A stretch of DNA of 22,368 bases from Dokdonella_A sp035263065 (lineage in GTDB: Bacteria > Pseudomonadota > Gammaproteobacteria > Xanthomonadales > Rhodanobacteraceae). Positions 1 through 5,765 of this stretch are shown piece after piece. Every line of letters starts with the position of its first letter. Position 1 is the first letter of the stretch. The stretch is taken from NCBI GenBank assembly GCA_035263065.1, contig DATFRS010000205.1, positions 1-22,368 on the forward strand, in the 5' to 3' direction. The position numbers were made by a program, and so were the translations under genes. Below the pieces are notes generated by a model, which did not search any database, was not told where the DNA came from, and worked only from the letters and a program-made list of their open reading frames with translations.

Positions 1-1
1 G

Positions 2-508
2 CTGCACCTCGTGTTCACGCTGATGGCGATGCTGTGGACCCTCGGCATGGTGCTCGCGCCGAAATACTTCACGCTGCCGATGTACCTCTTCCTGGTGCCG
101 CTGATCGGCTTCTTCGTCTGCAAGGCCGCGTTCGGCATCATCCTGTACCGCAAGCGCGTGCCGTGCTCGTGGCAGGACACGATAGCGGCGTCGATCGCCA
201 GCATGGGCCTCTCGCACGCGATCGCGCGCGGAATCTTCCTCGGCCTCTGGCGCAAGAAAGGCGAGTTCGTGCGCACGGCGAAGAGCCGCCGCATCGGCAA
301 GAAGCCGAGCGCATTCGTGTCGGTGACCGAGGAGCTTTTGCTGTTCCTCGCGCTCATGGCCGGCATCTTCGGCATGATCAACTCGATCGGCATCAACTAC
401 GTCGAAGGCAAGCTCTGGATCGCGATCCTCGGCGCGCAGGCGATTCCGTACGCGTCGGCGCTGATCGGCGCGTGGGTCGCGCATCGCTCGGGCGACGCGG
501 TCGGCTGA
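2..508 (+). CDS. C-terminal part of a membrane glycosyltransferase-like protein (5' end outside window)
   Basis: The reading frame is open from the first bases, so the true start lies upstream; a GTG at 11 is just an internal valine. The visible ~168 residues contain about four hydrophobic segments (roughly residues 4-22, 25-44, 108-128 and 134-156 of the visible part). Between them is a basic cytosolic stretch with the motif KGEFVRTAKSRR. Membrane segments separated by a conserved 'G-x-F-x-RTxK' loop are typical of the C-terminal half of processive GT2 (cellulose-synthase-like) glycosyltransferases, where the catalytic domain is upstream. The catalytic D,D,D and QxxRW motifs would lie outside the window, so the family is inferred from this tail only. 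It ends with TGA at 506-508. Another polytopic membrane protein cannot be excluded. Confidence 0.6.
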   Translation: MHLVFTLMAMLWTLGMVLAPKYFTLPMYLFLVPLIGFFVCKAAFGIILYRKRVPCSWQDTIAASIASMGLSHAIARGIFLGLWRKKGEFVRTAKSRRIGKKPSAFVSVTEELLLFLALMAGIFGMINSIGINYVEGKLWIAILGAQAIPYASALIGAWVAHRSGDAVG

Positions 509-613
509 CCCGTGCCGAAGCGAACGGCTGACATCGATTCGAGCCTGCCGGCCGGCGGACTCGATACCTCCGTGACGTATCTCATGAAAGCGGCGCAACT
601 ACTGCGCGGCCGA

Positions 614-642
614 TTGACGTATACACGGAGTGTATATACGAT
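614..642 (+). promoter_or_regulatory. Promoter/operator region of brnTA: TATACAC-GGA-GTGTATA palindrome
   Basis: A perfect 7-bp inverted repeat with a 3-base spacer occupies 620-636, six bases before the brnT ATG at 643. A TTGACG (-35-like) hexamer at 614-619 abuts it, and TACGAT at 637-642 lies 17 bases downstream as a possible -10, which would make the transcript nearly leaderless. The AT-rich island stands out in GC-rich surroundings. BrnA-family antitoxins are known DNA-binding autorepressors, so this is the natural operator candidate. The exact promoter hexamers are uncertain; the palindrome is certain. Confidence 0.6.
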
Positions 643-1572
643 ATGGACGTCAGGTTCACCTGGTCGGAAGCCAAGCGTGAGTCGAACCTCGCCAAGCATG
701 AGCTCGACTTCGCGGATGCCATACTGATTTTCACGGGCAGGACGTTCACATTCGAAGACACGCGATTCCGCTACAGCGAGCGCCGTTACATCACGCTCGG
801 CTTCCTCCGCCACCACATCGTCTCCATCGTCCACACCGACAATGCCGAAGAAATCCGCATCATCTCGTTCCGCAAAGCAACGCGTCGCGAAGCTCAAGTC
901 TTCTTCGAAGAAGTCGCGTACCAATTGGCGCTTTCTCTTTTCCGACAAGGAGGGCACGCCAACGCCGGAGCATCCCGAAATCGACCTGCGCTACATCGTG
1001 CGCGGCGTCGTGCGGCACGGCCTCGTGCCCGTCCCGCCGAAAACCTCGATCGCGCTGCGCGTCGACAGCGACGTCCTCGCGTGGTTCAAGGCCCAGGGCC
1101 CCGGCTACCAGACGCGCATGAACGCCGTGCTGCGCGCGTTTCGCGACGCGTCGACCTGACTCGAGCAAGAGGACACTGCCATGCCGACATCGATCTCGCC
1201 CGCCGGCATCGCCGCGGGACTCACCGAATTCTGGTCGCCGCGCGTCATCGCCGAAGTCGACGACTCGTACATCAAGGTCGCCAAGGTGCACGGCACGTTC
1301 GGCTGGCACACGCATGCCGACGAGGACGAGCTCTTCCTGATCCTGAAGGGACGCCTGCGCATCGAGATGGACGCGGGCCCGGTCGATCTGGGCGTCGGCG
1401 ACGTCTACGTCGTGCCCAAGGGCACGCGCCACAACCCGGTCGCCGAACAGGAATGCCACCTCATGCTGATCGAGCGGAAGTCGACCCTGCACACGGGCGA
1501 CATGGTCAGCGAGAAGACGCGCTCGATCGCCGACCAGCTGCGCCCGCTCTGACGGAGCGCGCTATTTCCTGA
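643..1572 (+). CDS. brnT: BrnT-family ribonuclease toxin; family match ends near 918 and the frame stays open to 1572
   Basis: Residues 1-92 (643 to ~918) read as a complete BrnT toxin. They hold the N-terminal 'FTWSEAKRESNLAKHELDF' block, the central 'RYSERRYITLGF' strand region, and the C-terminal 'EEIRIISFRKATRREAQ' helix. BrnT proteins are RelE-like ribonucleases of about 90-100 residues, neutralised by BrnA. Here no stop codon follows; the frame continues to TGA at 1570-1572, giving 309 codons, and runs under brnA and the cupin gene, both in the +1 frame relative to it. The extra ~215 residues are Arg/Ala/His-rich with no recognisable domain, as expected of an out-of-frame shadow. Either the toxin has lost its stop or a base is wrong here. 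ATG at 643 is chosen because it begins the conserved block; GGAG lies at 627-630. Confidence 0.7.
   Translation: MDVRFTWSEAKRESNLAKHELDFADAILIFTGRTFTFEDTRFRYSERRYITLGFLRHHIVSIVHTDNAEEIRIISFRKATRREAQVFFEEVAYQLALSLFRQGGHANAGASRNRPALHRARRRAARPRARPAENLDRAARRQRRPRVVQGPGPRLPDAHERRAARVSRRVDLTRARGHCHADIDLARRHRRGTHRILVAARHRRSRRLVHQGRQGARHVRLAHACRRGRALPDPEGTPAHRDGRGPGRSGRRRRLRRAQGHAPQPGRRTGMPPHADRAEVDPAHGRHGQREDALDRRPAAPALTERAIS
842..1159 (+). CDS. brnA: BrnA-family antitoxin (ribbon-helix-helix type)
   Basis: This 105-residue protein has the signature C-terminus of BrnA/DUF4415 antitoxins: 'IALRVDSDVLAWFKAQ', then 'GYQTRMNAVLRAF' at about residues 70-101, the strand-helix-helix that dimerises and binds DNA. 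The N-terminus is Lys/Ser/Arg-rich followed by 'SRTNW', the part expected to wrap the toxin. The only ATG in frame before the conserved part is at 842, inside the conserved 3' end of brnT, so ~75 bases encode both BrnT's last helix and BrnA's basic N-terminus. No good Shine-Dalgarno is seen before 842; coupling to brnT translation is likely. It probably inhibits BrnT and represses the operon at the palindrome at 620-636. Confidence 0.85.
   Translation: MPKKSASSRSAKQRVAKLKSSSKKSRTNWRFLFSDKEGTPTPEHPEIDLRYIVRGVVRHGLVPVPPKTSIALRVDSDVLAWFKAQGPGYQTRMNAVLRAFRDAST
1181..1552 (+). CDS. Small single-domain cupin protein
   Basis: A 123-residue protein with both cupin motifs. Motif 1 is 'GWHTHADEDELFLILKG' (about residues 41-57), giving His-x-His and a Glu as metal ligands. 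Motif 2 is 'GDVYVVPKGTRHNPV' (about residues 72-86), giving the last His. This predicts a compact metal-binding beta-barrel; small cupins of this type are usually uncharacterised and may be isomerases, dioxygenases or sugar/small-molecule binders, so no substrate is assigned. It starts 21 bases after brnA stops, with an AGAGGA ribosome-binding site ahead of the ATG. It could therefore be co-transcribed with the toxin-antitoxin pair, though I know of no functional link. Its 3' end is 9 bases from the convergent minus-strand gene. Confidence 0.85.
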   Translation: MPTSISPAGIAAGLTEFWSPRVIAEVDDSYIKVAKVHGTFGWHTHADEDELFLILKGRLRIEMDAGPVDLGVGDVYVVPKGTRHNPVAEQECHLMLIERKSTLHTGDMVSEKTRSIADQLRPL

Positions 1573-2812
1573 ACGACTTCCGGAGCCGCTGCAGCAGGCT
1601 CGGCTGAGCCTTTTCGTCCGGCGTCGGGCCGCCGCGCGGCGCGCGCGGCGTCCATTCGATGAGCCCGATCGCGTCGTACGCGTTGACGACGTCGAACACG
1701 TCGGCCATCGACGCGTTGCTCGTCGCCGCAATCTCGTGCAGCCGCCCCGGCTGCAGCATCGCCGAGGCAATGCGGAAATACGAGCTGAAGTCGCGCTCGA
1801 TCTCGATCCAGCGCGCGAGCTTGTACGTGCCGCCGGGATCGAGATGGCGCGCGAGCTGGCCTTCCGAATGCACGAGCACGTAGAGCCAGATCAGGCGCTG
1901 GTACGGCTGCGGCGGCTCGGTGTTGCGAAGCTCGGCGAGCTCGCTGCCGGTCAGCGACTGGAAGTCCGAAGGGCGGTGCGCGGTGCGGCAATACGGCTCG
2001 AGCGTCGCGAGCCGCCCGGTCGAATGGAACACCTTGAGCTTCGGATCGAGCACGAGCGGCGGCGCGTCCGGCAACGCGAGGCGCGCCGGTCCGCCGAGCA
2101 GGTTGCCTTCGAGATAGACGCGCAGGCTGTGCCGCGTCATGTCGAGCGAAGGCCCGATGCGCCGCACCGGCTCGCTCGACGGCTCATCGGCGCGCGTGCG
2201 CGAGAACATGTCCGGCACGTCGCGCCCGCGTGCTTCGCTGCGCGCGGTCGGGCCGCCAGTGCCGAACACGGTCGTGTTCTGGTCGAGCGCCGTCTTGATG
2301 CGCGCGGCATCCTTGACCTCGACCGGATCGATGCGCAGCAGCTCTTCGAGCCCCGGTGCCGCATCGCCCGCCGGCTTGCCCGTCGATTCCGGCTCGACGA
2401 TCGCCGTGAGATCGGACAGATCCTCGTCGCCGATCTCGCGGAAGTAGAAGTCGGCCTTGTTCGGCACGACGCCGTCCTGCGGCGCCTGCGTCGCGGCGGC
2501 CTTGTTGAGCACCGTGACGACATTCGCGAGCTTGAGCGGCCGCATGAGCACGAAGTCGGCGCCCGGCACGGGCTCGTCGCTGAAGATCGCGCAGCGCATC
2601 CCCGCGGCCGTCGCGCGCGTGCGCGCCATCTGGCCTGCGAACGAAGAAGGATCGACGATGAGGAGGTCGGCCCCGGACTCGTTGCTCCAGCGCCAGTTAT
2701 GGCTGAGCTCGTCGCCGGCCTTGCGCATGAGCAGGCGCAGGTGCGCGGTCTCCTCGTCGGAGACCCCGATCACCGCGATCCGCTTGTCGCCGCCGTGCTT
2801 GTCGAGGCTCAC
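1562..2812 (-). CDS. Uncharacterised protein with degenerate receiver-like N-terminal domain
   Basis: Predicted 416 residues from GTG at 2812-2810, preceded by a GGGGGAAG ribosome-binding site. The reading frame is open far upstream, but there it only shadows the SET gene. Residues 11-105 have a receiver-like rhythm: 'RIAVIGV' first strand, 'DLLIVDPSS' with Asp54 in the phospho-acceptor place, and 'FVLMRPLKLANVV' where a receiver would have the conserved Lys-Pro. The acidic pair after strand 1 is absent, so phosphorylation is doubtful. A low-complexity linker (about 105-235) leads to a C-terminal half with 'PQPYQRLIWLYVLVHSEG' and a helical region ending in 'AYDAIGLIEWTP', which looks like a winged-helix or effector domain. 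I do not recognise a named family. It lies 125 bases downstream of the SET gene on the same strand. Confidence 0.7.
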   Translation of the reverse strand: MSLDKHGGDKRIAVIGVSDEETAHLRLLMRKAGDELSHNWRWSNESGADLLIVDPSSFAGQMARTRATAAGMRCAIFSDEPVPGADFVLMRPLKLANVVTVLNKAAATQAPQDGVVPNKADFYFREIGDEDLSDLTAIVEPESTGKPAGDAAPGLEELLRIDPVEVKDAARIKTALDQNTTVFGTGGPTARSEARGRDVPDMFSRTRADEPSSEPVRRIGPSLDMTRHSLRVYLEGNLLGGPARLALPDAPPLVLDPKLKVFHSTGRLATLEPYCRTAHRPSDFQSLTGSELAELRNTEPPQPYQRLIWLYVLVHSEGQLARHLDPGGTYKLARWIEIERDFSSYFRIASAMLQPGRLHEIAATSNASMADVFDVVNAYDAIGLIEWTPRAPRGGPTPDEKAQPSLLQRLRKSFRK

Positions 2813-2937
2813 GTCAAATGCTTCCCCCGAGCATCCCGCGCCGATCCTAGCGCGACGGGCGCGGGCTCGCGTGGGGCCGAGCGCGGAATCGACGCATCCG
2901 TCACGCTTCGGGCGGTCGGGACGACCCCGAACGCCCC

Positions 2938-3417
2938 TCAGCGCGGCCGGGCGCGCTTGGGCCGCAACATCGTGCCGATGCAGCGCGGGGCGCCGCAGCG
3001 GCAGGCCCAGATCTTCTTGAGGCGCGGCGTCAGGCGCTCGCCGGGGTCGATGCCGTAGTCGTAGGTCAGCTCCTCGCCGGCACGGAGCGGACGGATCGTC
3101 TCGATCAGCACGCGATCCCTCCGGCGGTCCTTGCTGTCGTCTTCCTCGATCACCGCCTGGCAGTTCGGCTTGCAGCTGTGGTTGATCCAGCGCGCGATGT
3201 TGCCGTCGAAGTTGGCGTCGATCACGTAGCGGTCGTTCAGCGTGAACAGGAACGTGTGGCCGTTGTCGGTCGTGTCGGCGTAGATGCGGTCGATCTGCGC
3301 ATGCGTCATGCGCCGGCCGCGGTATTCGACGAGCTCGGTTCCCTTCGGGATGTCGACCAGTGCGAAAACGCCGTTGCCGTGGATCGGCGAGCGGCGCAGG
3401 GCGATGCGTTTTGTCAT
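2938..3417 (-). CDS. SET-domain protein-lysine methyltransferase with post-SET zinc site
   Basis: The 159-residue protein is almost entirely a SET domain. It shows 'HGNGVFA' (residues 13-19) and 'EYRG' (31-34), the pseudoknot motif 'RWINHSCKPNC' (76-86), 'GEELTYDYG' (114-122) carrying the catalytic tyrosine, and a post-SET 'CRCGAPRC' (Cys139, Cys141, Cys146) that with Cys82 can bind zinc. The family transfers methyl groups from S-adenosylmethionine to protein lysines. Bacterial members are small and free-standing, and their targets are mostly unknown; ribosomal or nucleoid proteins are possibilities. All key motifs are intact, so activity is plausible. The ATG at 3417 begins just before the domain. 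It is divergent from the RNase T2 gene (114 bases between starts) and precedes the receiver-like gene. Confidence 0.92.
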   Translation of the reverse strand: MTKRIALRRSPIHGNGVFALVDIPKGTELVEYRGRRMTHAQIDRIYADTTDNGHTFLFTLNDRYVIDANFDGNIARWINHSCKPNCQAVIEEDDSKDRRRDRVLIETIRPLRAGEELTYDYGIDPGERLTPRLKKIWACRCGAPRCIGTMLRPKRARPR

Positions 3418-3531
3418 GAGTTATCGGGGTGGCGTTGCGAATCGGAGCCCTCAATGATAACCCGGCGCGCGTGTCGTTGAGCTTCTTCGTGGCAGCAGGT
3501 AGCGTGAGCGCGCAGTCCTCCGGAGAACCCC

Positions 3532-4218
3532 ATGCGCTTCCGTCCGATCGCGATCGCCGCCGTCCTCGCCTTCCTCGCGATCGCCCCGCTCGAGGCGAAG
3601 AATTCCTCGCACTCGCATCACACGAGCCACAAGGGTCCCGCCCAGAGCGGCACGGTCGGCGAGTTCGACTACTACGTGATGGCGCTCTCATGGTCGCCGA
3701 CCTTCTGCGAGCTGCACCCCGACGAAGACGAGCAATGCGGCCACAAGGGCTTCGGCTTCGTGCTGCACGGGCTCTGGCCGCAATACGAAGGCGGTGGCGG
3801 ACCCGAGCGCTGCACGACCGACGACGAGCCCGACCGCAAGACCGTCAACACGGCGCTCGCGTTCATGCCGAGCCGGCGCCTCATCACGCACGAGTGGGTC
3901 GCGCACGGCGCGTGCACGGGCATGGATCCGTCCGCCTACTTCTCGCTCGCCGACCGCGCGTTTGCGGCTGTGCACGTACCGGCCGAGTTCACGGCGCCGC
4001 ACGCGACGCTGCACGTCGACGCGGCGCACGTGCGCGCCGCGTTCAAGCGCGCGAACACGGGGCTCACGGACGAAATGATGAGCCTGCATTGCAGCCGCGG
4101 CGAGCTCGTCGAAGTGCGCGTCTGCCTCAGCAAGGAACTCGCCCCGCGCGAATGCGGCAAGCGCATGCAGTCGCGCTGCCCGGCGAGCGCATCCTTCGAC
4201 ATGCCGGCATCGAACTGA
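3532..4218 (+). CDS. Secreted RNase T2-family endoribonuclease
   Basis: The 228-residue protein has a signal peptide (about residues 1-22, cleaving near LEA-K) and a His/Ser-rich spacer, then the RNase T2 fold. CAS1 is 'GFVLHGLWPQY' with catalytic His79; CAS2 is 'ITHEWVAHGAC' with Glu121 and His125. Six or more cysteines after the signal peptide fit the disulfide-rich family. Members cleave single-stranded RNA through a 2',3'-cyclic phosphate in the periplasm or medium, as in E. coli RNase I. An odd point is that the residue before the second CAS2 histidine, normally Lys (HEWxKHG), is Ala124 here, which may lower activity. ATG at 3532 follows a CGGAGAACC ribosome-binding site. Confidence 0.93.
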   Translation: MRFRPIAIAAVLAFLAIAPLEAKNSSHSHHTSHKGPAQSGTVGEFDYYVMALSWSPTFCELHPDEDEQCGHKGFGFVLHGLWPQYEGGGGPERCTTDDEPDRKTVNTALAFMPSRRLITHEWVAHGACTGMDPSAYFSLADRAFAAVHVPAEFTAPHATLHVDAAHVRAAFKRANTGLTDEMMSLHCSRGELVEVRVCLSKELAPRECGKRMQSRCPASASFDMPASN

Positions 4219-4400
4219 GCCGCAAAATCGAATTGCCGGACGTTTGACAATCGGGGCCCGATGGTCATGACCCGTAAAGTCGCACGCTCCTAGGTTCACG
4301 GCGGCGGAGCGATCGTTCGCGCTCGCACGTTGCACGAGGCGCTCCCTCCGGCCGGCCGCTCCCCATGCGACCGGCCGAACCCTGTCGAAAGGAGACTCAC

Positions 4401-4976
4401 ATGAACAGGCTGTTTGCGCTTGCGCCGCTGACACTGGCGCTGGCCGGCGCGTCCCTGGCTGCGTCACCGCCCTCGCCGGCCGATCAGGAACACGGCAACC
4501 GGAGGATCCTCTCCTTCCACACGATGTACGGCGTCGACGGACCGTTCGTCGGCGACGCGAACCCGGTGCGCGACGTCATCGGCGACGAGCTGCCGTGGAC
4601 GGTCGAAGGCTTCGTGATCGGCGATTTCGATTCGCGCGGTCACCTCACGGTCCTCGTCCGCGGGCTCGTGTTCGCCGACGATCCTTCCGTGCCGCCCGAG
4701 CTCGTCGGCACCAACGACGAAGCCGAGTTCCGCGCTCTCGTCAGCTGCCTCACCGAGACCGACGCCGGCGTCGAGACGCAGAACGTCATCACCGACGGCT
4801 TTCACGCCGACGTGCACGGCAACTCGTTCATCCACACGACGATCGAGCTGCCGAATCCGTGCGTCGCGCCGATCGTGATGATCCTCGCCGGTTCCGAAGA
4901 CAAGTGGTTCGCGATGACCGGCTTCGAGTCCGAAGGCGACGACGAAGGCGGCGACGAGACGCCGCTCAACAACTGA
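4401..4976 (+). CDS. Secreted protein of unknown function with acidic C-terminal tail
   Basis: A 191-residue protein with a clear Sec signal peptide (residues 1-20, ending in ASLAAS). ATG at 4401 is chosen over an in-frame ATG at 4365 because a strong GAAAGGAGAC ribosome-binding site precedes it and the signal peptide starts there. The mature part has the blocks 'FHTMYGVDGPFVGDANPVR', 'LVRGLVFADDP', 'FRALVSCLTE' and 'PNPCVAPIVMILAGS', with two cysteines that could form one disulfide, and ends in an acidic stretch 'ESEGDDEGGDE'. I recall similar unnamed secreted proteins in actinobacteria and proteobacteria but know no function. A predominantly beta fold is my inference from alternating hydrophobic strands. 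Its own transcription unit is likely: 182 bases separate it from the RNase gene and a hairpin follows. Confidence 0.8.
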   Translation: MNRLFALAPLTLALAGASLAASPPSPADQEHGNRRILSFHTMYGVDGPFVGDANPVRDVIGDELPWTVEGFVIGDFDSRGHLTVLVRGLVFADDPSVPPELVGTNDEAEFRALVSCLTETDAGVETQNVITDGFHADVHGNSFIHTTIELPNPCVAPIVMILAGSEDKWFAMTGFESEGDDEGGDETPLNN

Positions 4977-4986
4977 AAGCAGTCGC

Positions 4987-5022
4987 GCGCGCAACGCCGG
5001 GCAAGCCACGCGCGTTGCGCGC
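4987..5022 (+). terminator. Hairpin after the acidic-tailed secreted protein gene
   Basis: A perfect 11-bp inverted repeat, GCGCGCAACGC (4987-4997) and GCGTTGCGCGC (5012-5022), with a 14-base loop begins 10 bases after the stop codon at 4974-4976. There is no T-tract, so it is a GC-rich terminator or 3'-end stabiliser rather than a classical intrinsic terminator. Confidence 0.5.
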
Positions 5023-5116
5023 CGGCTGATGATTCGCTGAATCGCGCATCGCGCTGTGCTGCCGCGCGCCGGCCGGCGGGCGCACAATCCTCGCAGCTTC
5101 GCTGCCGGAGACTTCG

Positions 5117-5647
5117 ATGAAGCAGAGTCTGCTGGTCCCGCTGCTCGCGGTGTTCGCGTCCGCAGGCGTGCGCGCCGACGGCTTCACGCTCGAAAGCGCG
5201 AGCTTCGGCCCGAACACGACCCTCGCCACGAAGCACGTCTACAACAAGAGCGAATGCAACGGCGGCAACGTCAGCCCCGAGCTGCACTGGAGCGGCGCGC
5301 CCGCAGGGACGAAGAGCTTCGCGGTCACGATGTTCGATCCCGACGCGCGTGGCGGCGTCGGCTGGTGGCACTGGCTCCTGTTCGACATCGACGCGAAGAC
5401 GACGTCGCTCGAAGCCGGCGCGGGCGCTGCGGCCGGCACCAGCGCGAAGAACGACTTCGGCGAAACCGGCTACGGCGGACCCTGCCCGCCGCGCGGCGAC
5501 AAGCCGCATCACTACGTGTTCACGGTCTATGCGCTCGGCACCGAGCATCTCGGCGTCGACGCGAACGCCGACGCGGCCGCGGTGAAGACGGCGCTCGAAG
5601 CGAACGCGCTGCTCAGCACGTCGCTGCAGGCGCTCTACGGGCGCTGA
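5117..5647 (+). CDS. YbhB/YbcL-type Raf-kinase-inhibitor-like (PEBP) protein, exported
   Basis: A 176-residue protein with a short signal peptide (residues 1-20, ending VRADG) followed by a bacterial phosphatidylethanolamine-binding-protein fold. Diagnostic blocks are 'GNVSPELHWSGAPAGTKSF', 'VTMFDPDA' (the DPD ligand-site motif), 'WWHWLLFDI', 'GYGGPCPPRGDKPHHYVFTV' and a C-terminal helix. Bacterial members are of the length seen here and bind small anionic ligands; a physiological role is not established for most, and the eukaryotic kinase-inhibitor name is historical. This copy should be periplasmic. ATG at 5117 follows a GGAGA ribosome-binding site. It stands alone between two hairpins, so is probably monocistronic. 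Confidence 0.93.
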   Translation: MKQSLLVPLLAVFASAGVRADGFTLESASFGPNTTLATKHVYNKSECNGGNVSPELHWSGAPAGTKSFAVTMFDPDARGGVGWWHWLLFDIDAKTTSLEAGAGAAAGTSAKNDFGETGYGGPCPPRGDKPHHYVFTVYALGTEHLGVDANADAAAVKTALEANALLSTSLQALYGR

Positions 5648-5698
5648 CGCGTAGCGGCGCGGCCACGCCCGGTGCGGCGGCGTCGCACGCCGGCAAGG

Positions 5699-5733
5699 GC
5701 GGTGGCCGCAACTCCCCGGGTTGCGGCCACCGC
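5699..5733. terminator. Bidirectional hairpin terminator between convergent genes
   Basis: Arms GCGGTGGCCGCAAC (5699-5712) and GTTGCGGCCACCGC (5720-5733) form a perfect 14-bp stem with a 7-base loop. It sits midway between the stop of the PEBP gene (5647) and the stop of the convergent TonB receptor gene (5766), so it serves both strands. It lacks a run of T on either side. Confidence 0.75.
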
Positions 5734-5765
5734 GGCGCCGCGCCCATCACGCGGCAACCCGTCGC

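Noticed and set aside
397..957. Minus-strand open frame opposite brnT
   Set aside because: The plus strand encodes clear BrnT and BrnA blocks; the antisense product has no recognisable features.
4244..4280. TTGACA at 4244-4249 as promoter of the acidic-tailed protein gene
   Set aside because: No acceptable -10 hexamer lies 16-18 bases downstream, so a promoter is not supported.
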